Of a stretch of DNA of 64,000 nucleotides, positions 36,325 through 45,774 are shown piece after piece; positions within the stretch are counted from its first letter, which is position 1; every line of letters starts with the position of its first letter. Position numbers and translations under genes: made by a program. The notes below the pieces were generated by a model. That model saw only the letters and a program-made list of their open reading frames with translations, made no database searches and had not been told where the DNA came from. The DNA is from Thermoanaerobacterium saccharolyticum (GTDB lineage: Bacteria > Bacillota > Thermoanaerobacteria > Thermoanaerobacterales > Thermoanaerobacteraceae), in NCBI RefSeq assembly GCF_000747665.1, contig NZ_BBKT01000051.1, positions 24,417 through 88,416 on the forward strand. Direction: 5' to 3'.

Positions 36325-36678
36325 ATGGCATGGTTTGTGAAGGCATTAAATAAAGATGAAAAAGGTTTTACACTGATAGAATTGATTGTAGTAATAGCAA
36401 TACTTGGAATACTTGCAGCAATTGCAGTGCCGAGAGTAACAGGGTCATTAAATACTGCAAAAACAAACGCAGACAAAGCAAATGCACAAATTATAGGCCA
36501 AGCTGCGGAAAGGTATTTTTTAGAACAGGGTTCAGCACCTACAAGTATTAATGATTTAGTAACAAAAGGTTATCTCAATAAAGTTCCAACGCCATCGTCG
36601 GGTGGAAGTTTTAATCTTTCAGTAGATTCAAGTGGAAATGCAACTGTTAGTGTAGGCACTCAACAACTGTATCCATAA
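36325..36678 (+). CDS. pilA: Major type IV pilin (type IVa prepilin)
   Basis: 117-aa prepilin. Leader of 14 residues ending KDEKG, cleavage before FTLIELIVVIAILGILAAIAVP with the conserved Glu5, then an amphipathic helix and a short beta domain (..FNLSVDSSGNATVSVG). No cysteine pair, unlike many proteobacterial pilins. RBS GGGGGTG upstream of ATG 36325. A strong hairpin follows and separates it from pilD. Confidence 0.93.
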   Translation: MAWFVKALNKDEKGFTLIELIVVIAILGILAAIAVPRVTGSLNTAKTNADKANAQIIGQAAERYFLEQGSAPTSINDLVTKGYLNKVPTPSSGGSFNLSVDSSGNATVSVGTQQLYP

Positions 36679-36686
36679 AAATATTT

Positions 36687-36705
36687 CGGGCACCACTGGT
36701 GCCCG
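36687..36705 (+). terminator. Strong hairpin directly after pilA
   Basis: CGGGCACC-act-GGTGCCCG, eight perfect GC-rich pairs, 9 bp after the stop codon and without a T run. Such elements can stabilise the pilin mRNA 3' end or partly stop transcription, raising pilA above the genes downstream. Confidence 0.7.
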
Positions 36706-36732
36706 CATATACCTATTATTAAGGAGGCAGAA

Positions 36733-37489
36733 ATGTTTATTCTATATATACTTGTTTTTATATTTGGCGCAATAATTGGTAGTTTTCTAAATGTAGTCAT
36801 ATACAGACTTCCGAGGAATGAGTCAATAGTATATCCTCCATCACATTGTGTAAATTGCAAAAGGGAATTAAAACCCTATGATTTGATTCCTATATTAAGC
36901 TATATTTTTTTTAAAAGGCAGATGTAGATACTGTGGAAGTAGAATATCAATAAGATATCCTATTGTTGAGCTTTTAACAGGACTTATATATCTTATTTTA
37001 TTTATTTATTTTGGCATATCCATAAAGTCGCTGTCGTATGCTTTTTTAGCGTCATTATTGATTGTCATAACATTTATAGATATGGAACATAAGATAATAC
37101 CAAATAAAATAATTTTGATAGGTTTGATAGTTGGAGCAGCATTTAGGTTGATTACGATTAATTACGGCATATGGGACTACATTGTAGGCTTTTTAGTTGG
37201 TGGTGGAGTGATTCTTTTAATATCTTTATTGTCAGGAGGAGGCATGGGTGGTGGAGATATAAAACTTATGGCCATGATTGGCCTTTTTGTAGGATGGAAA
37301 CTTACTATATCGACGCTTTTTTTGGCAGTTGTATTAGGTGCCGTTGGCGGTATCGTCTTGATTTTGTTTAAAATCAAGACGAGAAAAGATTATATACCTT
37401 TTGGACCGTATATAAGCATTGCCTGTATTATCTCTATATTATACGGATACGATTTGCTAAATATGTATATAAAGCTTATAAGAGGTTGA
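36733..37489 (+). pseudogene. pilD: Prepilin peptidase PilD, frameshifted
   Basis: Membrane aspartyl protease that cleaves prepilin leaders and usually N-methylates the new N-terminus. IIGSFLNVVIYRLPR at the start, zinc cysteines CVNC and (after mending) CRYC, catalytic Asp in FIDMEHKIIPN and GGGDIKLMA. About 252 aa over six or more TM segments. The frame breaks in eight T's (36905-36912); seven would read YIFLKGRCRYCGSR. RBS AAGGAGG. Confidence 0.92.
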
Positions 37490-37493
37490 AAGA

Positions 37494-37970
37494 ATGCAAA
37501 GATGTGTGAAAGCAAATGAAAGTGGATTAACTCTAATAGAGTTGATAACGGTAGTGTCGATATTTTCTATTATCGTATTGATAGCAGTTCCAAAGACAGG
37601 TTTTTTCAATGCAAAAACTTCGGAAATGCGTTTAAGAATGGTGGCATATGAGCTTATAAGCGACATAAGGTATGTTCAATACAAAAATATCTATGAAAAT
37701 GAAAGCTTGTATTTAACTATACAAACTGATCACAAAGGGTATTACATAAATAAACCAGGTACAATGGTTAAAAAGATAAAAACAAAAATATTACCTGATG
37801 GTATTACTGTATACTGGAATATTAATGAAAAACCTTTAGAAATATCTTTCTCAAATCAAGGTGCACCAACACTAGGTGGATGTACTATAAGCTTATTAAA
37901 TTCGAACAAAAGGATAGATATAACCATTTTGCCTGCTACAGGAAGAGTAATGATAAAGGGGGATTATTGA
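37494..37970 (+). CDS. Minor pseudopilin (GspH/FimT-like)
   Basis: 158 aa. Prepilin leader MQRCVKANESG followed by LTLIELITVVSIFSIIVLIAVP, with conserved Glu5. The C-terminal domain is beta-rich, like GspH/FimT initiator pilins. It starts 4 bp after pilD, so translation is likely coupled. Minor pilins of this type prime pilus assembly. Confidence 0.85.
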   Translation: MQRCVKANESGLTLIELITVVSIFSIIVLIAVPKTGFFNAKTSEMRLRMVAYELISDIRYVQYKNIYENESLYLTIQTDHKGYYINKPGTMVKKIKTKILPDGITVYWNINEKPLEISFSNQGAPTLGGCTISLLNSNKRIDITILPATGRVMIKGDY

Positions 37971-37981
37971 GGTGAAGCAAG

Positions 37982-38719
37982 TTGAAATATTTAAAAAATG
38001 CATTTGGCATGACACTTATTGAAGTTCTTGTAGCGATAGCTTTATTTTCGATTGCAGCTATACCTATTTTAGGTCTATTTCATGAATCGGTAATCACAAA
38101 TGCGGATTCTAAAATCAGAACAAAGGAAGCTACAATAGCTCAAAGCATAGCAGAAGATATAAAGGCGGGAAATATAAAGAATAACGACGATTTACAGAAA
38201 AAAGTATTTCCAGAAATTCAAGAGGGATATTATTTATCTGTACCTGAAAATCCTCAATCTATTGGAAATGGACTTATGAAATATAAGTTTCAGGTTAATT
38301 ACCAATACAAAACCAATTTAGTATATACGCTTTACGTAGTTGCACCTGCAACGAATGTAACTGCATACACACCACCAACTATTAATATTCCAAGTGGAAG
38401 TACTATTAATTATAGAGATATATCTAATATATTTACTGTTTTTGCATGGGGTTCATTAGCCGCATTATTATTCTTATATCCTATTGTCAAATTGGATTTA
38501 ATTAGCGCATTTGGCATGGTGTTTGGGACTATTTTTGATGCTATTGATATTTGGAAAATATTTAAATTTCCGTATATATTGAAAGATGGTTACACTTTAA
38601 AGACAATTGCGGATGAGATATCTGCTAAAATTGGGAATATAAACTTTCCGCCAGCATTGCAGTGGTGGGATCCAAATTTCGACTGGAGATGGTTATTTGA
38701 TCCTACGAAATGGAAATAA
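37982..38719 (+). CDS. Minor prepilin (PilV/GspI-like) with unusual C-terminal extension
   Basis: 245 aa. Leader ..NAFG then MTLIEVLVAIALFSIAAIPILGLF, a GspI/PilV-type N-terminus. Usual PilV length would end near residue 130. Here a proline/threonine stretch (TAYTPPTINIPSG) leads to a second, internal hydrophobic region (near residues 155-190, containing ..FAWGSLAALLFLYPIV..) and a Trp-rich end (WWDPNFDWRWLFDPTKWK). A pilin with a second membrane segment would not easily enter a fibre. TTG 37982 follows GAGGTGAAG. Its end overlaps the next gene. Confidence 0.72.
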   Translation: MKYLKNAFGMTLIEVLVAIALFSIAAIPILGLFHESVITNADSKIRTKEATIAQSIAEDIKAGNIKNNDDLQKKVFPEIQEGYYLSVPENPQSIGNGLMKYKFQVNYQYKTNLVYTLYVVAPATNVTAYTPPTINIPSGSTINYRDISNIFTVFAWGSLAALLFLYPIVKLDLISAFGMVFGTIFDAIDIWKIFKFPYILKDGYTLKTIADEISAKIGNINFPPALQWWDPNFDWRWLFDPTKWK

Positions 38720-39161
38720 AGGTTTTACATTAATTGAACTTTTAGTGGTATTGTCTTTAATAGGACTTGTAGTGTCGATATATGCTACATTGTACTATTC
38801 TGGATATAAAACATACTCAGACGTGGTTAATAGTTCTGATGTAGAACAAAATGTTAGATATGCTATGACGTACATTATGAATAAGGTTAATCAATGTTCT
38901 GACAAAAGTAAAATTACCCCATATAACATTAATGGCTATACAGGAATAAAGATTGATGATAAAAACATTATTCTCTACAATAGCCAGTTACATAAGCTGT
39001 TTGATTATTTAAACAATGGGAATGAAATAGCTACAAATATATACGGGTTTTTTGTTACTCCTTCTCAGGATGGAACTATTATTAATGTTAAAATAGTTGG
39101 TCAAAAAAGTGATGGTACAGGTAAGATTACATTAACATCAGATATATATTTAAGGAAGTGA
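38697..39161 (+). CDS. Minor prepilin (PilW/GspJ-like)
   Basis: 154 aa. Leader MILRNGNKG followed by FTLIELLVVLSLIGLVVSIYATLYYSGYKTYSD, then a beta-rich domain. The gene overlaps the preceding one by 23 bp; TTG 38697 sits 8 bp after GGAG. Comparable to PilW/GspJ in the tip-initiation complex. Confidence 0.8.
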   Translation: MILRNGNKGFTLIELLVVLSLIGLVVSIYATLYYSGYKTYSDVVNSSDVEQNVRYAMTYIMNKVNQCSDKSKITPYNINGYTGIKIDDKNIILYNSQLHKLFDYLNNGNEIATNIYGFFVTPSQDGTIINVKIVGQKSDGTGKITLTSDIYLRK

Positions 39162-39171
39162 AATATTTTTA

Positions 39172-39774
39172 ATGGATAATAAAGGTTCTGCCTTAATATT
39201 CACTTTGATTATAATACTTATATTGTCTGTGCTTGCGTTGTCTATTTTAGATGTCTCTTTATTTGAATATAAAGCTTCTTATGCATATGGGAATTCAATA
39301 TTAGTTAATAATGCCGCAGAGGCTGGATTAGACACAGCAAAGGGAGTATTTAATAAAAATTTATTTGATAATCTAAATAATTTAATAAATAATACAGCTA
39401 ATACATTAATAAATAAATATAGTTCTTTGATACCGCCCCAAACTGTTCCAAAAGAGGTTATGTATGAAGCAATATATCAGGCAGTTAGGCAATACCTTGA
39501 AAACAATGTTTTTAATGCGTATCAAAATTATCAATTTTATTTAGATGATAAAAATACGATTGCCGTAACTATTTCATATATTAAAATAACTGATTTGCAG
39601 ACTTTTGATGGGACAAACATTTTGCCTAAATATACAGTAAGAATAGAAACTATAGGAACTTTTAAGAATTTAAAAAAATATGGACATGCATTGATTATTC
39701 TCGATTTAAATAAATCTGGCAATCCAATTACTATCAGCAGTTGGATTATCGATAATACACCACCATCAAATTAA
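39172..39774 (+). CDS. PilX/GspK-like pilus protein
   Basis: 200 aa. N-terminus MDNKGSALIFTLIIILILSVLALSILDVS is the PilX_N pattern, a short basic stretch then one hydrophobic helix without Glu5 (as in GspK). EAGLDTAKG is the family motif after it. The remainder is asparagine-rich with a beta-rich end. Completes the minor pilin set. Confidence 0.75.
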   Translation: MDNKGSALIFTLIIILILSVLALSILDVSLFEYKASYAYGNSILVNNAAEAGLDTAKGVFNKNLFDNLNNLINNTANTLINKYSSLIPPQTVPKEVMYEAIYQAVRQYLENNVFNAYQNYQFYLDDKNTIAVTISYIKITDLQTFDGTNILPKYTVRIETIGTFKNLKKYGHALIILDLNKSGNPITISSWIIDNTPPSN

Positions 39775-39788
39775 AGGAGAGATTATAA

Positions 39789-40064
39789 ATGGAATTAAAA
39801 AATTTTATGGAAGAAGCAGTTAAAGATGTCATTGACAATGTATTAAAAGATTTAGATGTGTGCAAATGCGACAAATGTAAACTTGATATAATGGCATTAA
39901 CGCTAAACAATTTGCCTCCTAAATATTATGATACTGAAAAAGGTGAGATATACACAAAAGTCAATGAATTGAAAAGGCAATTTGAGGTAGATATCATTAG
40001 TCAAATCACAAGATCAGCCTTTTATGTTAATCAACATAGGCGCCATGGAGAGGATATTAAATGA
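39789..40064 (+). CDS. comFB: ComFB-domain protein
   Basis: 91 aa, ComFB/late-competence family: ..NFMEEAVKDVIDNVL, a CKCDKCKLDIMALTLNNLPPKYY cysteine motif, then EVDIISQITRSAFYVNQHRRHG. In Bacillus comFB sits in the comF DNA-uptake operon; in cyanobacteria ComFB proteins have been reported as c-di-GMP receptors that affect pili and competence. Its place inside a pilus operon fits that. ATGA overlap with pilM indicates coupled translation. Confidence 0.88.
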   Translation: MELKNFMEEAVKDVIDNVLKDLDVCKCDKCKLDIMALTLNNLPPKYYDTEKGEIYTKVNELKRQFEVDIISQITRSAFYVNQHRRHGEDIK

Positions 40065-41021
40065 TAGGCATTGATATAGGCAGTTTTTACACTAAGATTG
40101 GCAGTTGTGATAAAAAAAATAATAAATTAAATAATATGGTGATGGAAAGAACGCCTCAAAATTGCATTAGGAATGGATATTTGAGCGATATAAATGTATT
40201 ATCTGATTTCCTTAATGAAATACTGAAAAAGAAATTTACAAAGGAAAAGAAGCTATCCTTTTGCATTTCAAGCACAGATATAATAATTAGAGAAATAGTA
40301 ATGCCATTTATGAAAGATGATGAATTAAAGAATGCCTTAAAATATGAAATTGATCAGTATATACCTAATTCAGACGACTATGTTGTTGATTATAAGCAAA
40401 TTGGGCATGATGAAGATGATAAAAAGATAAGGACAATTATTGTGGCAGCACCGAAAGAAATGATTTCAGGGTATTTGAACTTAGCTAAAACATTGAAATT
40501 GAGATTGGAAATCATAGATATATATAGCAATTGCATTTATAAGTCGATAAAAAAAATTATGTAAACCAACAGGAAGTGTATCGGTGATTAATATTGGCGC
40601 AGAGTATGCAGATATTACGATAATAAATGAAGGTAAATATGCATTTAGCAGAATAGTAAAATTCGGAGGAAATGATATAAATGAAATAATTGCCAATATG
40701 TTTAATACAGATTTTAAAACTGCTGAAGAATATAAAAGGGAAAAACCTTTTTTTATAGATGATGAAAATTATGCGAGTCTTAGAGAGAATACAGAGAAAT
40801 ATGTAAGCATTAAATTAAGTGAAATATCGAGAGTTTTTGATTTTTTTGAATCATCTTACCATAAAAGCATAAACGAAATTTTTCTAATTGGTGGAACGTC
40901 AAGGCTTACGGGGCTTAAAAGATATATAGAAGATTATTTTAAGATACCTGTTTCAGGCAATGATGACGATCTATATACATATTTTATGCCTGCATTTGGC
41001 TCTTTGATTAGGGGGGAGTAA
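40061..41021 (+). pseudogene. pilM: PilM (FtsA/actin-like pilus assembly ATPase), frameshifted
   Basis: Actin-fold cytoplasmic protein of about 319 aa that links PilN/PilO to the platform. N-terminal phosphate loop IGIDIGSFYTKIGS, later phosphate 2 and adenosine regions INIGAEYADITI and FLIGGTSRLTGL. Frame breaks at eight A's (40550-40557); seven would give SIKKLCKPTGSVSVINIG. Its stop lies within the GGGGGGAG RBS of pilN. Confidence 0.88.
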
Positions 41022-41022
41022 T

Positions 41023-41553
41023 TTGAAAGATATTAATCTTATACCCGATGAGATAAAATTACTTGACGAAAAAAGGAAAAAGAATACCGTTGCCATGATA
41101 GGCGTTTTGATTGCGACTTTTGCGCTTATTTTTATTTTACTTTTGCCCAATATGTATATCAATAATTTAGAAAAGCAAAAGTCTGCTTTAAACACCCAAT
41201 TAAGCAGTTTAAAAGCAAAGAAAGATATGTATTCAACTATTAAAAGTAAAGGAGATTATTATTCAGAAAAAGAAAAAATAATAAAAGATTTGTCTAATAA
41301 AAAATTGAACATGACGGAAATACTCAATGATATTTCGTCTAATATTCCAGAAAATGTTTCAATAACGAACATGAAATTTAATGGAAGTATGTTAGAAATA
41401 ACAGGCGATTCTTATATGAATAAATACTTATCTGATTTCATGATGAATCTGAGAAAGTTAAAATATGTAGATGACGTTAATCTCTTAGATACAAAAAAAT
41501 CTGATAACGGTTTGATTCAATATACTTTGCAAATTAAGCTTAAGGTGGTATAA
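41023..41553 (+). CDS. pilN: Pilus alignment protein PilN
   Basis: 176-aa bitopic protein. Short cytoplasmic tail KDINLIPDEIKLLDE, the PilM-binding consensus (INLLP-like), one TM helix (near residues 25-45), a coiled coil and a ferredoxin-like periplasmic domain. TTG 41023 follows GGGGGGAG at 6 bp. Confidence 0.85.
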   Translation: MKDINLIPDEIKLLDEKRKKNTVAMIGVLIATFALIFILLLPNMYINNLEKQKSALNTQLSSLKAKKDMYSTIKSKGDYYSEKEKIIKDLSNKKLNMTEILNDISSNIPENVSITNMKFNGSMLEITGDSYMNKYLSDFMMNLRKLKYVDDVNLLDTKKSDNGLIQYTLQIKLKVV

Positions 41554-41557
41554 TTAT

Positions 41558-42349
41558 ATGAAACTGACGACGAGAGAAAAAATGCTAATAGGTGTATTGT
41601 TTATCGTCGCCTTCGTTAGCTTATATTATCAGTTTGTCTTAACAAAACAACTGGCAATAGTAGATAAATTAAGGCATGATGTCATGACGTTACAGACAGA
41701 GGTGAATGATTACAATACATTAAGTGTAGATAAAATGAAAAACCGTTTATCAGAGCTTGATAGGCAAATTGAAATATGCAATGAAGAACTTCCTGACAAT
41801 GAAAATATTGAAAGCTTTGTAGTTTTGCTTGATGATGCAATCGCAAAGACTGGCGTAAATTTTGAAGAGTTGAATTTTAATTCAACCGATAATCAATTGC
41901 AGAGTCCTGAAAATCAAACAAATAATAACAAAACCACCAAGACAAAATATGTAGAGATTCCTGTCAACATAAAAGTTGCAGGCGACTATTCAAAAATATC
42001 GAGTTTTATTGAAGAACTACAATCAATGCAAAGGCTTAGCAATATAAAATCATTTGAGATAAGTAAAGATAATGAATCTAATAATTTACTGTTAAATATA
42101 GATATTGTGATATATTCCATGAGCAAAAAGGGTGGAAGCAATTTGAATTCATTTGAAGCAAGTGGGAAAAGTGATCCTTTTAAATCATTAGTTGAAGCGA
42201 ATAAAGAAAATCAAAATACAAACGTTAGTTCAAGCAATCAGAATTCTTTGCAAGGAATTGACATAAACAAAATTATTTCAGATAGTATAAACAGTGCAAT
42301 AAATAATGTTTCTAAAATTGCACCACCTACAGCAGCAAATAAGCAGTAA
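41558..42349 (+). CDS. pilO: Pilus alignment protein PilO
   Basis: 263 aa. One N-terminal TM helix ([20 protein letters not shown]), coiled coil, then a PilO domain ([29 protein letters not shown]). It ends in a long Asn/Ser/Gln-rich, probably disordered tail of about 65 residues, longer than usual. Forms heterodimers with PilN. Last pilus gene. Confidence 0.85.
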   Translation: MKLTTREKMLIGVLFIVAFVSLYYQFVLTKQLAIVDKLRHDVMTLQTEVNDYNTLSVDKMKNRLSELDRQIEICNEELPDNENIESFVVLLDDAIAKTGVNFEELNFNSTDNQLQSPENQTNNNKTTKTKYVEIPVNIKVAGDYSKISSFIEELQSMQRLSNIKSFEISKDNESNNLLLNIDIVIYSMSKKGGSNLNSFEASGKSDPFKSLVEANKENQNTNVSSSNQNSLQGIDINKIISDSINSAINNVSKIAPPTAANKQ

Positions 42350-42381
42350 GAAAGTTATGCGTATTGGAGGATAAAATTTTA

Positions 42382-42897
42382 ATGAAGAACATCGCATTAA
42401 CCGGATTTATGGCTACAGGAAAGACAGTTGTTGGCAAAAGAGTTGCTGATATTTTAAGCTTCAGCTTTATTGATACTGATGATTTGATTGAAAAAATTTC
42501 TGGCATGAAGATTCCGGAGATTTTTGATAGATACGGTGAAAAATATTTTAGAGGAATTGAAAAAATTGCTGTTGCAAGAGCTTCCAGATTAAAAAATCAT
42601 GTCATATCGACTGGTGGTGGTGTTGTATTAAATCCTTCTAATATAGTACAATTGAGAAAACATGGCGTAGTTATATGCTTAAAGGCGAACCCAGAGGTAA
42701 TTTTGAGAAATATTGGAGATAATGACAAAAGACCAATACTTGCTACTGGTGACGTTTATGAAAAGATAAAAGCTCTTTTAGCAGAAAGACAGCACTATTA
42801 TGAATTTGCAGATTATACTATTGATGTTTCAAATATGTCTATAAATGATGCGGCTTTGACAGTAGTAGATGTATATTCGAAATTAAAAACAAGATAA
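42382..42897 (+). CDS. aroK: Shikimate kinase
   Basis: Phosphorylates shikimate at O3. 171 aa with P-loop [13 protein letters not shown], shikimate-binding DTDDLIE and ..FRGIEK, STGGGVV, and the LID region RPIL. ATG 42382 is right because GGAGG lies upstream; the in-frame TTG 42364 overlaps it. Placed between pilO and proB, apart from aroE and aroQ. Confidence 0.95.
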   Translation: MKNIALTGFMATGKTVVGKRVADILSFSFIDTDDLIEKISGMKIPEIFDRYGEKYFRGIEKIAVARASRLKNHVISTGGGVVLNPSNIVQLRKHGVVICLKANPEVILRNIGDNDKRPILATGDVYEKIKALLAERQHYYEFADYTIDVSNMSINDAALTVVDVYSKLKTR

Positions 42898-42911
42898 AAA
42901 GTCGAGGGCAG

Positions 42912-44012
42912 ATGAACATGAAAATTGTCGTAAAAGTCGGAACAAGCACATTGACTTATGAAAATGGAAAATTGAATTTGGAAATGATGGAAAAAATTGT
43001 ACGTCAAATATCTAATTTGCAAAATAAAGGCGATAAAGTTGTTCTTGTGACATCTGGTGCCATTGGAGCTGGAATGGGAAAACTAAATATTTTGAAAAGA
43101 CCTAAGACACTACCGGAAAAACAATCGTTGGCGGCAATTGGACAAGGATTGCTGATTGGGCTATATGAAAAATTTTTTAATGAATATGGGAAGACTACAG
43201 CTCAGCTTTTACTTACAAAGGACGATTTTTCTATAAGAGAAAGGTATTTAAACATAAGCTATACATTATCAAACTTATTAAGGTATAATGTAGTTCCAAT
43301 CATAAATGAAAATGATACTGTTACTGTAGATGAAATAAAAATAGGTGACAATGATACTCTATCAGCACTTGTAGCAAGTATTGTAGAAGCGGATCTTTTA
43401 GTTATATTGACTGATATTGATGGGCTATATGATAGAGATCCTAAAGCAGATGGAGCTAAGCTGATAGATGTAGTTTATGATTTTTCTGATGCGCTTTTTG
43501 AAATTGCTGGTGGCTCTAGCACAGATTTTGGCACAGGTGGTATGTATACGAAGATTCAAGCGGCAAAAATTTGTTACAACTCAGGTGTCAAAATGGTAAT
43601 TGCCAATGGCAAGCTTGATAATGTTTTAAACAAGATTGCAGCAGGTGAAAGAATAGGGACAGTTTTTATGCCTGCTAAAAATCCTATCAGCAATAGAAAG
43701 GTATGGATCGCGTTCAATGCACAATTATCAGGCAAGCTGACTATTGACGAGGGGGCAAGACAGGCCATACTTGAAAATGGAAAAAGCTTATTGCCAAGTG
43801 GTATTATATCAACTGATGGAGAATATTCTGTAGGGGATTGTGTATCAATATATGATAAGGATGGAAAAGAGATTGCAAGAGGTTTGATTAATTATACATC
43901 TGATGAAGTTAGCAAAATAAAGGGTTTAAAATCAACTGAAATAGACAAAGTTTTAGGATATAAAAATTACGATGAAGTTGTCCACAGAGACAATTTAGTT
44001 GTCATAGTTTAA
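42912..44012 (+). CDS. proB: Glutamate 5-kinase
   Basis: First step of proline synthesis. Amino-acid kinase fold with VKVGTSTLTYE at the start, SGAIGAGM, NENDTVTVDEIKIGDNDTLSA and GTGGMYTKIQAA, and a C-terminal PUA domain (SGIISTDGEYSVGDCVSI). 366 aa. ATG 42912 or ATG 42918 are both possible. Adjacent to proA. Confidence 0.96.
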   Translation: MNMKIVVKVGTSTLTYENGKLNLEMMEKIVRQISNLQNKGDKVVLVTSGAIGAGMGKLNILKRPKTLPEKQSLAAIGQGLLIGLYEKFFNEYGKTTAQLLLTKDDFSIRERYLNISYTLSNLLRYNVVPIINENDTVTVDEIKIGDNDTLSALVASIVEADLLVILTDIDGLYDRDPKADGAKLIDVVYDFSDALFEIAGGSSTDFGTGGMYTKIQAAKICYNSGVKMVIANGKLDNVLNKIAAGERIGTVFMPAKNPISNRKVWIAFNAQLSGKLTIDEGARQAILENGKSLLPSGIISTDGEYSVGDCVSIYDKDGKEIARGLINYTSDEVSKIKGLKSTEIDKVLGYKNYDEVVHRDNLVVIV

Positions 44013-44028
44013 CTTAATAGTGTATAAT
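43999..44028 (+). promoter_or_regulatory. Possible promoter between proB and proA
   Basis: TTGTCA at 43999-44004 and TATAAT at 44023-44028, 18-bp spacer, so proA may have its own start in addition to read-through. Confidence 0.55.
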
Positions 44029-44056
44029 AAAATGTTGTGTAAGGAGGACTAAAAAC

Positions 44057-45301
44057 ATGGAAGTCGATTTAAAAGCCGATGCTGCCAAGAAGGCGTCAAG
44101 GATACTTGCAATTCTTGATGAAAACATTAAAAATGAAGCGCTTAAAAATATGGCTTTGAAGCTTGTGGAAAATAAGCGCGAAATATTAGAGGCAAATGAA
44201 AAAGACGTTTCGATTGCAAAGGCTAAAGGAGTAAAGGAATCATTAATTGATAGGCTTAAGTTAAACGAAAAGCGAATAGAAGGTATGGCAAATGGACTTA
44301 GAGAGATAGCCATGCTTCCTGATCCTGTTGGAAATATAGAAGAAATGTGGAAAAGGCCCAATGGGCTTCAAATCGGGAAAATGCGCTGTCCAATTGGAGT
44401 CATAGGCATAATTTACGAATCGAGGCCAAATGTAACAGCCGATGCTGCAGGGTTATGCTTGAAATCAGGAAATGCAGTTATTTTAAAAGGTGGCAGTGAT
44501 GCAATAAACTCCAATATAGCCATTGTTAAGGTTATTTCAAGCGCTGCAGAAGAATGCGGTATTCCAAAAGGAGCCATTCAACTTATTGAGAATACAGACA
44601 GAGAAGAAGTAAATCGCATGATGAAGTTAAATGGTAAGATAGATTTAATTATACCAAGGGGTGGTGCAAATCTAATACAAAATGTTATACAAAATTCAAC
44701 GGTACCTGTTATTGAAACTGGAGTAGGAAATTGTCACGTGTTTGTTGATTCAGATGCTGATTTGGAAAAGGCTATTAATATCATCGTCAATGCTAAGACT
44801 CAAAGACCTGGTGTATGTAACGCTATTGAAACAGTTCTTATCCATAAAGACGTGGCGGAAGATTTTTTGCCTGTTATGGTGGATAAACTTACATCTTTGG
44901 GAGTAGAAATACGAGGCTGCAATATGACAAAATCCATCTGCCCTAATGTAAAAGAAGCGACTGAAGACGATTGGAAAACAGAGTACTTAGATTTGATACT
45001 GGCTGTTAAAGTTGTGGAAAGCATTGATGAGGCGATTGACCACATAGCTAAATATTCTTCTGGCCATTCTGAAAGCATTATTACAGAAAACTATACAAAT
45101 GCAATGAAATTTTTGAAAGCAGTTGATTCAGCAGCGGTATATGTAAATGCATCTACAAGATTTACTGATGGAGGAGAGTTTGGATTTGGTGCTGAAATAG
45201 GCATTAGCACACAAAAAATGCATGCAAGAGGCCCCATGGGGCTTAAAGAATTGACCACATATAAATATGTAATTTTAGGAAATGGTCAAATAAGAGAATA
45301 A
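44057..45301 (+). CDS. proA: Glutamate-5-semialdehyde dehydrogenase
   Basis: NADPH-dependent reduction of glutamyl phosphate to the semialdehyde. 414 aa, ALDH fold, with IGVIGIIYESRPNVTADAAGLCLKSGNAVILKGG, catalytic Cys in TQRPGVCNAIET, and C-terminal RFTDGGEFGFGAEIGIST. AAGGAGG RBS. Works on the product of proB. Confidence 0.96.
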   Translation: MEVDLKADAAKKASRILAILDENIKNEALKNMALKLVENKREILEANEKDVSIAKAKGVKESLIDRLKLNEKRIEGMANGLREIAMLPDPVGNIEEMWKRPNGLQIGKMRCPIGVIGIIYESRPNVTADAAGLCLKSGNAVILKGGSDAINSNIAIVKVISSAAEECGIPKGAIQLIENTDREEVNRMMKLNGKIDLIIPRGGANLIQNVIQNSTVPVIETGVGNCHVFVDSDADLEKAINIIVNAKTQRPGVCNAIETVLIHKDVAEDFLPVMVDKLTSLGVEIRGCNMTKSICPNVKEATEDDWKTEYLDLILAVKVVESIDEAIDHIAKYSSGHSESIITENYTNAMKFLKAVDSAAVYVNASTRFTDGGEFGFGAEIGISTQKMHARGPMGLKELTTYKYVILGNGQIRE

Positions 45302-45323
45302 ATTTTAAAGTGAGGTTTTTAAT

Positions 45324-45770
45324 ATGAAGAGAGTTCTTATTATACATGGGCCGAATTTGAATCTGACGGGTAGCAGAGAGATAAGCATTTACGGAGAGGT
45401 AAGTTTTGATGAAATAAACAATATAATTAAGAGAGAAGCTTCAAAACTCGAGTTGGCTGTCAAAATTCAGCAGTCTAATAGTGAGGGTGAGATCATAGAT
45501 TTTATTCATTCTGCAAAGAATAATTTTGATGCCATAATAATAAATCCTGGTGCTTACTCACATTATAGCTATGCAATAATGGATGCAATAGGTGCTATAG
45601 ATATACCAGTAATAGAGGTGCATCTTTCAAACATACAAAAAAGGGAAGATTTTCGGCACGTTTCTGTGACTGCTACTAAATGTCTTGGGCAAATATCAGG
45701 TTTTGGACCTTTTAGCTATGTCTTGGCTTTAAATGCAATTAAATTATTAGAAGACAATTTAAAGGAGTGA
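45324..45770 (+). CDS. aroQ: 3-Dehydroquinate dehydratase, type II
   Basis: 148-aa dodecameric enzyme of the shikimate pathway. [19 protein letters not shown] at the start (catalytic Tyr included), [29 protein letters not shown], and the catalytic His in [16 protein letters not shown]. Four bases separate it from the peptidase gene downstream. Confidence 0.96.
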   Translation: MKRVLIIHGPNLNLTGSREISIYGEVSFDEINNIIKREASKLELAVKIQQSNSEGEIIDFIHSAKNNFDAIIINPGAYSHYSYAIMDAIGAIDIPVIEVHLSNIQKREDFRHVSVTATKCLGQISGFGPFSYVLALNAIKLLEDNLKE

Positions 45771-45774
45771 TAGT

